The notes beneath the pieces were generated by a model, which had not been told where the DNA came from, searched no databases, and saw only the letters and a list, made by a program, of their open reading frames with translations. Shown piece after piece: positions 18,013 through 25,657 of a stretch of DNA of 64,000 nucleotides; position 1 is the stretch's first letter; every line of letters begins with the position of its first letter. Origin of the DNA: Modestobacter sp. L9-4 (GTDB taxonomy: Bacteria; Actinomycetota; Actinomycetes; Mycobacteriales; Geodermatophilaceae); NCBI RefSeq assembly GCF_019112525.1, contig NZ_CP077800.1:2790001-2854000 (forward strand). Reading direction: 5' to 3'. The translations under genes and the position numbers were made by a program.

Positions 18013-18617
18013 GTGAACCCGAACTCCGTGGCCAGCCCCTGCGCGCCCGGGGTGTCCTGGACCTGGAGCCGGAAGCGGAAGACCCGCGTCTCGGGGGTGC
18101 CGGCCGGCTGCCAGGTGCTCAGTCCGGTGGTCCAGTCGCTCCGCGTGGAGGCCAGGCTGGAGAGCGTCCCGGAGAAGAGCCGCTGGCCGGTGCCGAAGCC
18201 GGTGCAGGACCCGGGGCCGGCGGCGTTGTCGGGGGCGATGTCGACGGTGAGGTCGAGGAAGGGCGCCAGGGCGCCGGTCGGTGCGGACGGGACGTAGAGG
18301 CGGACGTCACCGGCGTCGACCGTGCCGGTGTACGTGACCTTGATGCACCGCTCCTGCACGTTGCCCGGCGTGAGGCCGTCGACGGCGAACATCGCGTAGC
18401 CGGAGTCGTCGTCGGCCAGGTGGACGGCACCGGCACCCACGTGGTTCCGGGGGTTGTCCGTCTGCGCGACGAAGGCGGCGTGCGAGGCGGTGACGACCAG
18501 CAGCGAGACCAGGATGAAGGACAGCGCGACGGCCGACAGCTGCAGCGCCAGGCCGTTGAGCGACCGGCGCCGAGCGGCAGGTGCCGTGGCCGTGACCTGC
18601 GGGTCCATCGATCTCAT
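17991..18617 (-). CDS. TasA/camelysin-like exported protein (SipW-type substrate)
   Basis: A 208-residue protein. After a basic N-terminus, residues ~26-45 are hydrophobic (LSAVALSFILVSLLVVTA) with cleavage likely after ASHA and the mature protein starting AFVAQTDN. The next segment, VGAGAVHLADDDSGYAMF then LTPGNVQERCIKVTYTGTVDAGD, follows the TasA/CalY pattern: an N-x-A-G-T-L-x-L-like strand, a short aromatic stretch, L-x-P-G, then V-x-x-x-G-T-x-x-A. TasA-type proteins form biofilm fibres. Two Cys residues occur in the mature part. It is first in the operon, 247 bp from the divergent hydrolase locus. Start ATG 18617, with ATG 18608 as alternative. Confidence 0.72.
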   Translation of the reverse strand: MRSMDPQVTATAPAARRRSLNGLALQLSAVALSFILVSLLVVTASHAAFVAQTDNPRNHVGAGAVHLADDDSGYAMFAVDGLTPGNVQERCIKVTYTGTVDAGDVRLYVPSAPTGALAPFLDLTVDIAPDNAAGPGSCTGFGTGQRLFSGTLSSLASTRSDWTTGLSTWQPAGTPETRVFRFRLQVQDTPGAQGLATEFGFTWETRTS

Positions 18618-18864
18618 GGGCTCTTGGTCGGCCGGACGAGCCGCCTGCTTGAGCGTCTCGGAGACATCTTCTCCACCCGATCGGGTGGGACGGGTGGCGC
18701 AGGGCTCGCGCGACGGGCCGACGTGTGCCCCCGGCGGGGCGCCGGAGCGTGGGTTGTGGACGACGCCACGGGGTGTGGACGACGGTGCCCGGGCGGTCCC
18801 GAGGCGTTCCTAACGTCCTGCCCGTCGGTCCCCTCCAGGGTCCGCTGCCGCGCCGGGAGGCCCC

Positions 18865-19188
18865 GTGTCCCATCTGATCTCCGTCCAGCTCGACGCCCTC
18901 GCGGCGCTGCTGGCGGAGCTGTCCGCACTGGGCGTGGAGCTCGCACAGGAGGGCGAGCTCTGCGCGGCCACCGGCCGCTCGCTGACGGGTGCCCTCGAGG
19001 GCCCGGTCGGCGTCGATGCCGGTCTCGCCGGCGCCGGGTGGACCGAACTGGTCACCACGCTGGCCGCCCGGACGCTGGCGGTCGCGGCGAGCCTCGAGGC
19101 CGCCGTCGCCACCTACCGCGCGGCCGACGCGGGGATCGCCGGGCAGCTCGACCCGGGCTGGGCCGGCCGGGTCCCGGTGCCCCGGTGA
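18865..19188 (+). CDS. Small helical ESX/WXG-like protein paired with hydrolase
   Basis: A 107-residue, almost wholly alpha-helical Ala/Leu-rich protein. GTG start has GGGAGG just upstream. Heptad-like hydrophobics run through LDALAALLAELSALGVELA and TLAARTLAVAASLEAAVATY, joined by a short turn containing GAGWTEL, which resembles the W-x-G turn of the ESX/WXG100 helical hairpin but is not a strict match. It overlaps the DUF1023 hydrolase by 4 bp. Such small partners often precede DUF1023 proteins in actinobacteria. Function unknown; export by a type VII system is only a possibility. Confidence 0.6.
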   Translation: MSHLISVQLDALAALLAELSALGVELAQEGELCAATGRSLTGALEGPVGVDAGLAGAGWTELVTTLAARTLAVAASLEAAVATYRAADAGIAGQLDPGWAGRVPVPR

Positions 19189-20726
19189 CCGCCACCCCAC
19201 TGGCCGCGCTCGCCGGCTGGGACCTGCCGCTGCTGCGTGGCTCCGTCGGCACGCTGGACGTCGTCGCCGAGCGGCTGCTGCCCTGGCGGTACCGGCTCGA
19301 CGACCTCGGCCGCCGGCTCGGCGACGCCGACTGCTGGTCGGGCCCGGCAGGTACGGCAGCCGAGGCAGCGCTCGTCGAGCTGTCCTCGGCGACCGCCGCG
19401 GTCACCGGCGCGCTCACCGGTGCACTGGAGGACCTGCACGGGCTGGCCGGCGCCGCGGCAGCAGCCCAGGAGCTGGCTGAGCAGGCCCGCGTCGTGGCCG
19501 CCTCCGCCAGCATCGGGCTGGACGACGGCGGCCGGGTGACCGGGGTGCCGTCGTCGCACCCGGCGATGTCCCCGGACCAGGTCGCCGACGTGGCCGCGGC
19601 CTCCCGCGCCGGGGTATCGGCAGCTGCCGCCGCCGAGGACGCCTTCGCCGCCGCGGCACGCGCAGGGGAGTGCGCGCGGGCCGCGGCCGGGCCACTGGCC
19701 GCGCTGGGTGCGGTCGCGCTGCCGGGACCGGTCCCCTTCGCCGACCTGGTGGCCCGGCTGCCCGCGACCGCACTGCCCGTGGCGCCGGCCGGCGGTGCAC
19801 CGCAGACCGTCGCGACCTGGTGGTCGGCCCTGACGGTGGCCCAGCAGGAGGCGGCGATCACCACGGAGCCGGGCGCGATCGGCGCGCTCGACGGGCTGCC
19901 CGGCTGGGCCCGGGACCAGGCCAACCGGGCCAACGTGAGGGCCGCCCTCCAGCACCTGCCGCCGGGGTCGGACGGCCACCGGACGGCTCTGGCGGTGCAG
20001 GCGGTCCTGACCGCCGTCGAGGCGGCCGGCTCGGTGGCCCAGCTCCTGCAGTTCGACCCGGCCGAGGACCTGGTGGCGCTGTCCGTGGGGGACGTCGACA
20101 CCGCGGCCGCCGTGGGCGTGCTCGTCCCGGGGATCGAGACGACCCCCGCCGGTGACCTCGGCGGCCTGGTCGGTGACGCCCGGGACGTGGCGGCCGCGGC
20201 CGCGGTCGCCGCGCCGGGGCTGGCGGTCGCCACGATCGCGTGGCTGGGCTACCGGACGCCGCGCTGGTCCACCGCGTGGCAGCCGGTCGACGCACTGCGG
20301 GGCGGACGGGCGCTGGACCGGGCGCTGGACGGGTTCGCTGCCGCCCGGTCTGCCTCGCCGGCCCTCGTGCGCGCTGCCCCACCGAGGACGACGGTGCTGG
20401 CGCACAGCTACGGCACGGTCGTCACCGGGGTGGCGGCCCGGGCTCCCGGGCAGCTGGCCGCCGACGCCGTCGTCCTGCTGGGGAGCCCCGGGGTGCCCGC
20501 CGGGGACGCCGAGGACCTCGAGGCCGAGGAGGTCTACGGCGCCTGGTCGCCCACCGACCCGGTCTCCTGGCTGGACTGGTTCGGGGACACCCCCTCGGAC
20601 CCCGGCTTCGGTGACGTCGACCTGCCCACCGACGTGACCCAGTGGCACACCCAGTACTACGACCGGGACCGCCCGACGCTGGCCGCGATCGGCGAGGTCG
20701 TCGCCGGCACCCGCCCGCACGGATGA
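19185..20726 (+). CDS. DUF1023-type alpha/beta hydrolase with helical N-terminal half
   Basis: A 513-residue protein from the GTG overlapping the upstream stop. The N-terminal ~200 residues are Ala-rich helices with a WSGPAGTAAEAALVELSSAT segment like an ESX-type helical hairpin. From ~215 the alpha/beta hydrolase appears. The nucleophile elbow is TVLAHSYGTVV (~residues 404-415, S in A-H-S-Y-G), preceded by LAVATIAWLGYRTP; acid and base would lie near the end (WFGDTPSD, QWHTQYYD with candidate His). No signal peptide is seen. It may be esterase/lipase-like; substrate unknown. It is the last gene before the topA promoter region. Confidence 0.75.
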   Translation: MTATPLAALAGWDLPLLRGSVGTLDVVAERLLPWRYRLDDLGRRLGDADCWSGPAGTAAEAALVELSSATAAVTGALTGALEDLHGLAGAAAAAQELAEQARVVAASASIGLDDGGRVTGVPSSHPAMSPDQVADVAAASRAGVSAAAAAEDAFAAAARAGECARAAAGPLAALGAVALPGPVPFADLVARLPATALPVAPAGGAPQTVATWWSALTVAQQEAAITTEPGAIGALDGLPGWARDQANRANVRAALQHLPPGSDGHRTALAVQAVLTAVEAAGSVAQLLQFDPAEDLVALSVGDVDTAAAVGVLVPGIETTPAGDLGGLVGDARDVAAAAAVAAPGLAVATIAWLGYRTPRWSTAWQPVDALRGGRALDRALDGFAAARSASPALVRAAPPRTTVLAHSYGTVVTGVAARAPGQLAADAVVLLGSPGVPAGDAEDLEAEEVYGAWSPTDPVSWLDWFGDTPSDPGFGDVDLPTDVTQWHTQYYDRDRPTLAAIGEVVAGTRPHG

Positions 20727-20828
20727 GCCGCCCCGGGAGCCCGGGAACAGCTGCCGTCGCCGTGCGTTGGACGACCGACGGCGCGCCCGGTGACGGTCGC
20801 CGCCCGGGCTCTTCTACGGGCGGTGGCC

Positions 20829-20834
20829 TACCGT
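20829..20834 (+). promoter_or_regulatory. Candidate -10 element for topA
   Basis: TACCGT fits the actinobacterial SigA-type TAnnnT -10 box and would give a leader of about 80 nt before the topA GTG. No convincing -35 is seen at 16-18 bp. It is the best candidate in the 194-bp gap after the hydrolase. Confidence 0.35.
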
Positions 20835-20920
20835 GGCCTCGCCGAACGGGTGCAGCTCACACTGCCCCGTGTGCGCCCGGGTCCTCCCGGCGCCTGCACC
20901 AGCACCCCGACAGGAGCACC

Positions 20921-23821
20921 GTGCCGCCCACCAAGACCGCGAAGTCCGCCGCCACCACCGGTACCGCCACGCCGCGCAAGCGCGCGGCCGCCACCGGTGG
21001 CAAGCCCCTCGTCATCGTCGAGTCGCCCACCAAGGCGACGAAGATCGCGGGGTACCTGGGCAGCGACTACGTCGTCGAGGCCTCCGTGGGGCACATCCGC
21101 GACCTCCCGCGCAACGCCGCCGACGTGCCCGCCGCCCACAAGGGCGAGTCCTGGGCCCGGCTCGGCGTCGACGTCGACCACGGCTTCGCCCCGCTCTACG
21201 TGGTCAGCCCCGACCGCAGGCAGCAGGTCACCCGGCTCAAGCAGCTGGTGAAGGAGGCCAGCGAGATCTACCTCGCGACCGATGAGGACCGCGAGGGCGA
21301 GGCCATCGCCTGGCACCTGATCGACGCGCTCAAGCCCACCGTGCCGATCCGCCGGATGGTCTTCCACGAGATCACCCGCGAGGCGATCGCCCGCGCGGTG
21401 GCCAACCCGCGCGAGCTCGACACCGCCCTGGTCGACGCCCAGGAGACCCGCCGCATCCTCGACCGGCTCTACGGCTACGAGGTCAGCCCCGTGCTGTGGA
21501 AGAAGGTGCTGCCGAAGCTGTCGGCCGGCCGCGTCCAGTCGGTGGCCACCCGCATCGTCGTCGAGCGGGAGCGCGCCCGGATGCGCTTCACCGCCGCCGA
21601 CTACTGGAGCCTGGACGGGGTGTTCGAGGTCGCGCAGCAGCGCGCCGGCGCCGACGCCGGTGAGCCCACCAGCCTGCGCGCCCGGCTGGTCAGCGTCGAC
21701 GACAGCCGGGTCGCCACCGGCAAGGACTTCGACGCCGACACCGGCACGGTCACCAGCAACGTGGTGCACCTCGACGAGGCCGGCGCCCGCGGTCTGGCCG
21801 CCCGGCTGGAAGGCCGCGCGGTCACCGTCAGCCGCGTCGACGAGCGCGACTACACGCGCAAGCCCTACGCGCCCTTCATCACCTCGAGCCTGCAGATGGA
21901 GGCCGGTCGCAAGTTCGGCTGGTCCTCGGCCCAGGTGATGCGGGTGGCCCAGCGGCTGTACGAGAACGGTCACATCACCTACATGCGCACCGACTCGACG
22001 AACCTGTCGAACGAGGCGATCACCGCCGCGCGCCGTCAGGCCGCCGAGCTCTACGGCGACGCGTACGTGCCCACCGAGCCGCGCCGCTACGACAAGAAGG
22101 CCAAGGGCGCCCAGGAGGCGCACGAGGCCATCCGCCCCGCCGGTGACTCCTTCCGCACCCCCGGGCAGCTCGCCTCGCAGCTGGCCCGCGACGAGTTCCG
22201 GCTCTACGAGCTGATCTGGCAGCGCACGATCGCCTCCCAGATGGCCAACGCCGTGGGCAAGACGCTGAGCATCCGGCTGGCGGGGCGCTCCAGCACCGAC
22301 GAGGCCGTGGAGTTCACCGCCTCGGGCCGCACGATCACCTTCCCCGGGTTCCTGCGCGCCTACGTCGAGGGCAAGGACGACGACCACACCGACGACGCCG
22401 AGAGCGACGACAGCGAGCGCCGGCTGCCGCGGGTCGAGCGCGGTCAGACCCTCGACACCCGCGAGCTGGACCCCAAGGGGCACACCACCAGCCCGCCGGC
22501 GCGCTACACCGAGCCGAGCCTCACCGCCCGGCTGCAGGAGCTGGAGATCGGCCGCCCGTCGACCTACGCGTCGATCATGCAGACCATCCAGGACCGCGGC
22601 TACGTGTGGAAGAAGGGCTCGGCACTGGTGCCGACCTTCATCGCCTTCGCCGTGGTCAACCTGCTGGAGCAGCACTTCGCCGCCCTGGTCGACTACGACT
22701 TCACCGCCCTGCTGGAGCGCGAGCTCGACGAGATCGCCGCCGGGCAGCTGGGCCGCGTCGACTGGCTGACCGAGTTCTACTTCGGCGGCGCGGGCGGGCA
22801 CGCCGGCGGGATCGGCGCCTCCGGTGGCCTCAAGTCCGTCGTGGGTCAGCGCCTGGAGGAGATCGACGCCCGCGGGGTGAACTCCATCCCGCTGCGCGCG
22901 GTCACGCCCAACGGCGAGCCGGTCGTCGTCCGGGTCGGCCGTTACGGGCCCTACCTGCAGGCCGGCGGTGAGGAGGGCGCGCGGATCAGCATCCCCGACG
23001 ACATCGCCCCCGACGAGCTGACCAGCGCGAAGGTCACCGAGCTGCTCGACGCGCCCTCGAGCGACCGGGAGCTGGGCACCGACCCGGAGTCCGGGTTCCC
23101 GGTGGCGGTCAAGGCCGGCCGCTACGGCCCCTACGTCACCACCGTGCTGCCCGAGGGCAGCAAGGAGACCCCCCGCACCGCCAGCCTGTTCAAGACGATG
23201 ACGCCGGAGACGGTGACGCTGGAGCAGGCCCTGCAGCTGCTGACCCTGCCCCGCACGATCGGCAAGGACGCCGACGGCGAGGAGATCCAGGCGCTCAACG
23301 GCCGGTACGGGCCCTACGTCAAGAAGGGCACCGACTCCCGCTCGCTGGAGAGCGAGGAGGCGCTGTTCACCGTCACCCTCGACGAGGCGCTGGCGATCTT
23401 CGCCCAGCCCAAGCAGCGCGGCCGGGCCGCCGCCAAGCCGCCGCTCAAGGAGCTCGGCCCCGACCCGGTCAGCCAGGGGCAGGTCACGGTGCGGGAGGGC
23501 CGCTTCGGTCCCTACGTGACCGACGGCGAGCACAACGCCAGCCTGCGCAAGGGCGACGAGATCGAGACGCTGACCCTTGAGCGGGCCGCCGAGCTGCTGG
23601 CCGACCGCCGCGAGCGGGCGCCGGTGAAGAAGAAGGCCGCCGCCAAGAAGGCCCCGGCGAAGAAGGCCCCCGCCAAGAAGGCGGTCGCCAAGAAGGCCAC
23701 GGCCACCAAGACGGCGGCCACGAAGACGACGGCCACCAAGGCCGCGACCGCGAAGAAGGCGCCGGTGAAGAAGAAGGCGACCACCGCCGCGGCGGTCACC
23801 GAGCCGGTCGCCGCCAGCTGA
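20921..23821 (+). CDS. topA: DNA topoisomerase I
   Basis: A 966-residue type IA topoisomerase that relaxes negative supercoils. The Toprim domain starts at KPLVIVESPTKATKIAGYLG, with the metal-binding acidic motif TDEDREGEAIAWHL at ~residue 119. The active-site Tyr is in HITYMRTDSTN (Tyr354). The C-terminal part contains repeated GRYGPY modules, as in Streptomyces and Mycobacterium TopA, rather than Cys4 zinc fingers. It ends in a long Lys/Ala-rich tail (~897-966, AKKAPAKK-type repeats) that is known in actinobacterial enzymes to support DNA binding. GTG 20921 is chosen because AGGAG lies 5 bases upstream and conserved sequence begins ~25 residues later. It overlaps the next gene by 1 bp. Confidence 0.97.
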   Translation: MPPTKTAKSAATTGTATPRKRAAATGGKPLVIVESPTKATKIAGYLGSDYVVEASVGHIRDLPRNAADVPAAHKGESWARLGVDVDHGFAPLYVVSPDRRQQVTRLKQLVKEASEIYLATDEDREGEAIAWHLIDALKPTVPIRRMVFHEITREAIARAVANPRELDTALVDAQETRRILDRLYGYEVSPVLWKKVLPKLSAGRVQSVATRIVVERERARMRFTAADYWSLDGVFEVAQQRAGADAGEPTSLRARLVSVDDSRVATGKDFDADTGTVTSNVVHLDEAGARGLAARLEGRAVTVSRVDERDYTRKPYAPFITSSLQMEAGRKFGWSSAQVMRVAQRLYENGHITYMRTDSTNLSNEAITAARRQAAELYGDAYVPTEPRRYDKKAKGAQEAHEAIRPAGDSFRTPGQLASQLARDEFRLYELIWQRTIASQMANAVGKTLSIRLAGRSSTDEAVEFTASGRTITFPGFLRAYVEGKDDDHTDDAESDDSERRLPRVERGQTLDTRELDPKGHTTSPPARYTEPSLTARLQELEIGRPSTYASIMQTIQDRGYVWKKGSALVPTFIAFAVVNLLEQHFAALVDYDFTALLERELDEIAAGQLGRVDWLTEFYFGGAGGHAGGIGASGGLKSVVGQRLEEIDARGVNSIPLRAVTPNGEPVVVRVGRYGPYLQAGGEEGARISIPDDIAPDELTSAKVTELLDAPSSDRELGTDPESGFPVAVKAGRYGPYVTTVLPEGSKETPRTASLFKTMTPETVTLEQALQLLTLPRTIGKDADGEEIQALNGRYGPYVKKGTDSRSLESEEALFTVTLDEALAIFAQPKQRGRAAAKPPLKELGPDPVSQGQVTVREGRFGPYVTDGEHNASLRKGDEIETLTLERAAELLADRRERAPVKKKAAAKKAPAKKAPAKKAVAKKATATKTAATKTTATKAATAKKAPVKKKATTAAAVTEPVAAS

Positions 23822-24570
23822 TGACCGTGCCCGGCTGGCAGGAGTTCCGCACCTCCTTCGGTGAGGTCGCGGCCGAGTACGCCGCCCTCCGGCCGGGCTA
23901 CCCGGCGGGGGTGGTGCCGTTCCTGCTGGGCGCGGCACCCCGCCGGGTGGCCGACCTCGGTGCCGGCACCGGGCTGTTCACCGACCGGCTGGTCGAGGCC
24001 GGGCACGAGGTGGTCGCCGTCGACATCTCCGCCGGCATGCTCGACCAGCTGCGCGCCCGGCTGCCGCAGGTGCGCGTGGAGGTCGGGGGAGCGGAGGCGC
24101 TCCCGCTGGCCGACGCCTCCGTCGACGCGGTCGTCGCCGGCCAGGCCGCCCACTGGTTCGAGATCGAGCCCGCCGCGGCCGAGCTGCGCCGGGTGCTGCG
24201 GCCCGGTGGCGTCGTCGGCTTCGTCTGGAACACCCGGGACGAGCGGGTGCCGTGGGTGCGGGCGCTGGGCGAGCTGATCGTCGAGGAGGCCCGCGGCCAC
24301 GAGGCCGACCAGGGCGTGGTCGAGCGGTTCGCCGCCGCGCTGCCGGCCGACGTCGAGGTGCTCGACGACGCCGTGGTCCAGTCGCTGACCCCGGAGCAGG
24401 TGGTGGGCGGCATCGGCACGCGCAGCTACGTCGCCGTCAAGGACGCCGCCGGCCGGGCGGAGTTCCTCGGCCGGGTCCGCGAGCTGCTGGCCACCCACCC
24501 CGACACCCGGGGCCGCGAGCTGCTGGACCTGCCATACACGACCCGGGCGTACCGGCTTACCCCGCGGTGA
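23821..24570 (+). CDS. Class I SAM-dependent methyltransferase (methyltransf_11 type)
   Basis: A 249-residue protein whose ATG shares its A with the topA stop (TGATG). Motif I is RVADLGAGTGLFTDRLVEAG (~residues 41-60), motif post-I VVAVDISAGMLDQLRAR, and LRRVLRPGGVVGFVWNTRD is the usual motif III region. FGEVAAEYAALRPGYP at the start is common in this group. Substrate unknown. Coupling with topA is probably positional rather than functional. Confidence 0.8.
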   Translation: MTVPGWQEFRTSFGEVAAEYAALRPGYPAGVVPFLLGAAPRRVADLGAGTGLFTDRLVEAGHEVVAVDISAGMLDQLRARLPQVRVEVGGAEALPLADASVDAVVAGQAAHWFEIEPAAAELRRVLRPGGVVGFVWNTRDERVPWVRALGELIVEEARGHEADQGVVERFAAALPADVEVLDDAVVQSLTPEQVVGGIGTRSYVAVKDAAGRAEFLGRVRELLATHPDTRGRELLDLPYTTRAYRLTPR

Positions 24571-24588
24571 CGGCAGCGCTCACCGGCC

Positions 24589-24618
24589 CGGCCGCGGGGT
24601 CCACGCACCCCGCGGCCG
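24589..24618. terminator. Bidirectional hairpin terminator
   Basis: A perfect 12-bp inverted repeat (CGGCCGCGGGGT at 24589-24600 and its complement at 24607-24618) lies between two convergent methyltransferase genes. There is no U-tract, as is usual in high-GC actinobacteria. Confidence 0.65.
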
Positions 24619-24646
24619 CGCGCTGACCCCACCGCCGGCCCTGGGC

Positions 24647-25450
24647 TCAGTCGGGCCGGTGGCCGACGGCGAACACCCGGCGGAAGGGGAGCACCGTCGT
24701 CCCGTCGGGGCGGGCCGGGTAGGCCGCGCGCAGGGCGTCGGCGTACTCGGTGGTGAACTCGTCGGCGTCCCCGGGTGACAGCCGGGCCAGCACCGGACGC
24801 AGCACCGTCCCCGACACCCAGCGCAGCACCGGGTCGACGCCGGTCAGCACGTGCAGGTACGTCGTCTCCCACGCGTCGGCGGACAGCCCGGCGGCGGTGA
24901 GGACGTCGAGGTACCCGGCCGGGTCCAGGACGGCGGCCGGGTCGAGCACGGTGTCCACGCCCGGGGCCAGCCGGCCGGCCCAGCGGTGGCCGCCGACCAG
25001 GTCGGCGAGCAGGGCGTGGGTGGGAGCGGCCTGGTTGCCGGGCACCTGCACCGCCAGCCAGCCGCCGGGCGCGAGGTCCCCGGCCCAGCGGGTGAGCAGC
25101 CCGGTGTGCCCGGGCACCCAGTGCAGCACCGCGTTGCTGACCAGGACGTCGACCGGTGCCGCCGGCCGCCAGTCCCGGACGTCGCCGGCGGTGAACTCCA
25201 GCCGGCCGGGCACGGCCAGGGCGGCAGCGGCGGCGAGCATGGCGGGGGAGCTGTCCACGCCGCTCACCCGGGCGTCGGGCCAGCGCTGCGCCAGGGTGGC
25301 GGTGGCGGATCCGTCACCGCAGCCGAGGTCGACGACCTCGTCGGGGTCCAGAACGCCGATCCGGGCCAGCAGGTCGCCGAAGGGCCGGGCCCGCTCGTCG
25401 GCGAAGCGCAGGTAGGTGGTCGGGTCCCAGCCCGTGGCGCTGTCCACCAC
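24647..25450 (-). CDS. tam: Trans-aconitate 2-methyltransferase-like protein
   Basis: A 267-residue methyltransferase. WDPTTYLRFADERARPFGDL at the N-terminus is the diagnostic Tam opening (W-d-p-x-x-Y-l-x-F-x-x-x-R-x-r-P). SAM motif is VVDLGCGDGSATATLAQRWP, followed by GVDSSPAMLAAA. NAVLHWVPGHTGLL and LAPGGWLAVQVPGN, then ETTYLHVLTG, also fit Tam. It uses SAM to methylate trans-aconitate, detoxifying a by-product that inhibits aconitase. Start is the first of two adjacent GTG codons. It is convergent with the preceding methyltransferase. Confidence 0.88.
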   Translation of the reverse strand: MVDSATGWDPTTYLRFADERARPFGDLLARIGVLDPDEVVDLGCGDGSATATLAQRWPDARVSGVDSSPAMLAAAAALAVPGRLEFTAGDVRDWRPAAPVDVLVSNAVLHWVPGHTGLLTRWAGDLAPGGWLAVQVPGNQAAPTHALLADLVGGHRWAGRLAPGVDTVLDPAAVLDPAGYLDVLTAAGLSADAWETTYLHVLTGVDPVLRWVSGTVLRPVLARLSPGDADEFTTEYADALRAAYPARPDGTTVLPFRRVFAVGHRPD

Positions 25451-25539
25451 GGGAGGCTACGGCCTGCGGCCGGGGAGGACGCCGGCTGGACGCGCCCGGT
25501 CTCGGGTCGCGACGGCCCCGTCCTGTCCGACCCGGCCGG

Positions 25540-25545
25540 TACGGT
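25540..25545 (+). promoter_or_regulatory. Candidate -10 element for the MFS-tmk gene
   Basis: TACGGT matches TAnnnT and lies between the divergent tam gene and the MFS-tmk fusion. If used, the transcript would begin near 25552, making GTG 25544 unavailable and favouring the ATG at 25658 as start. Confidence 0.35.
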
Positions 25546-25657
25546 GACCGGGTCCGGCCGAGACCCGGCCGGGCACCGCGCGCCCCGTGCGCCGCCCACA
25601 CCCCGGGGGGTCTCGATCAGCTCCGACCAGGCTGACGGCCCGTCCACGGCCGGCGCC

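Noticed and set aside
20828-23938. Minus-strand open frame of over 1000 codons
   Set aside because: Exactly antisense to topA, whose motifs are complete.
25454-25459. Possible -10 box (TAGCCT, minus strand) for tam
   Set aside because: It ends only 3 bp before the GTG, too close for a leaderless start; not reported as a promoter.
25544-25657. Longer N-terminus of the MFS-tmk protein from GTG 25544
   Set aside because: The GTG lies inside the best -10 candidate and has no ribosome-binding site; ATG 25658 was preferred, though the choice is not firm.
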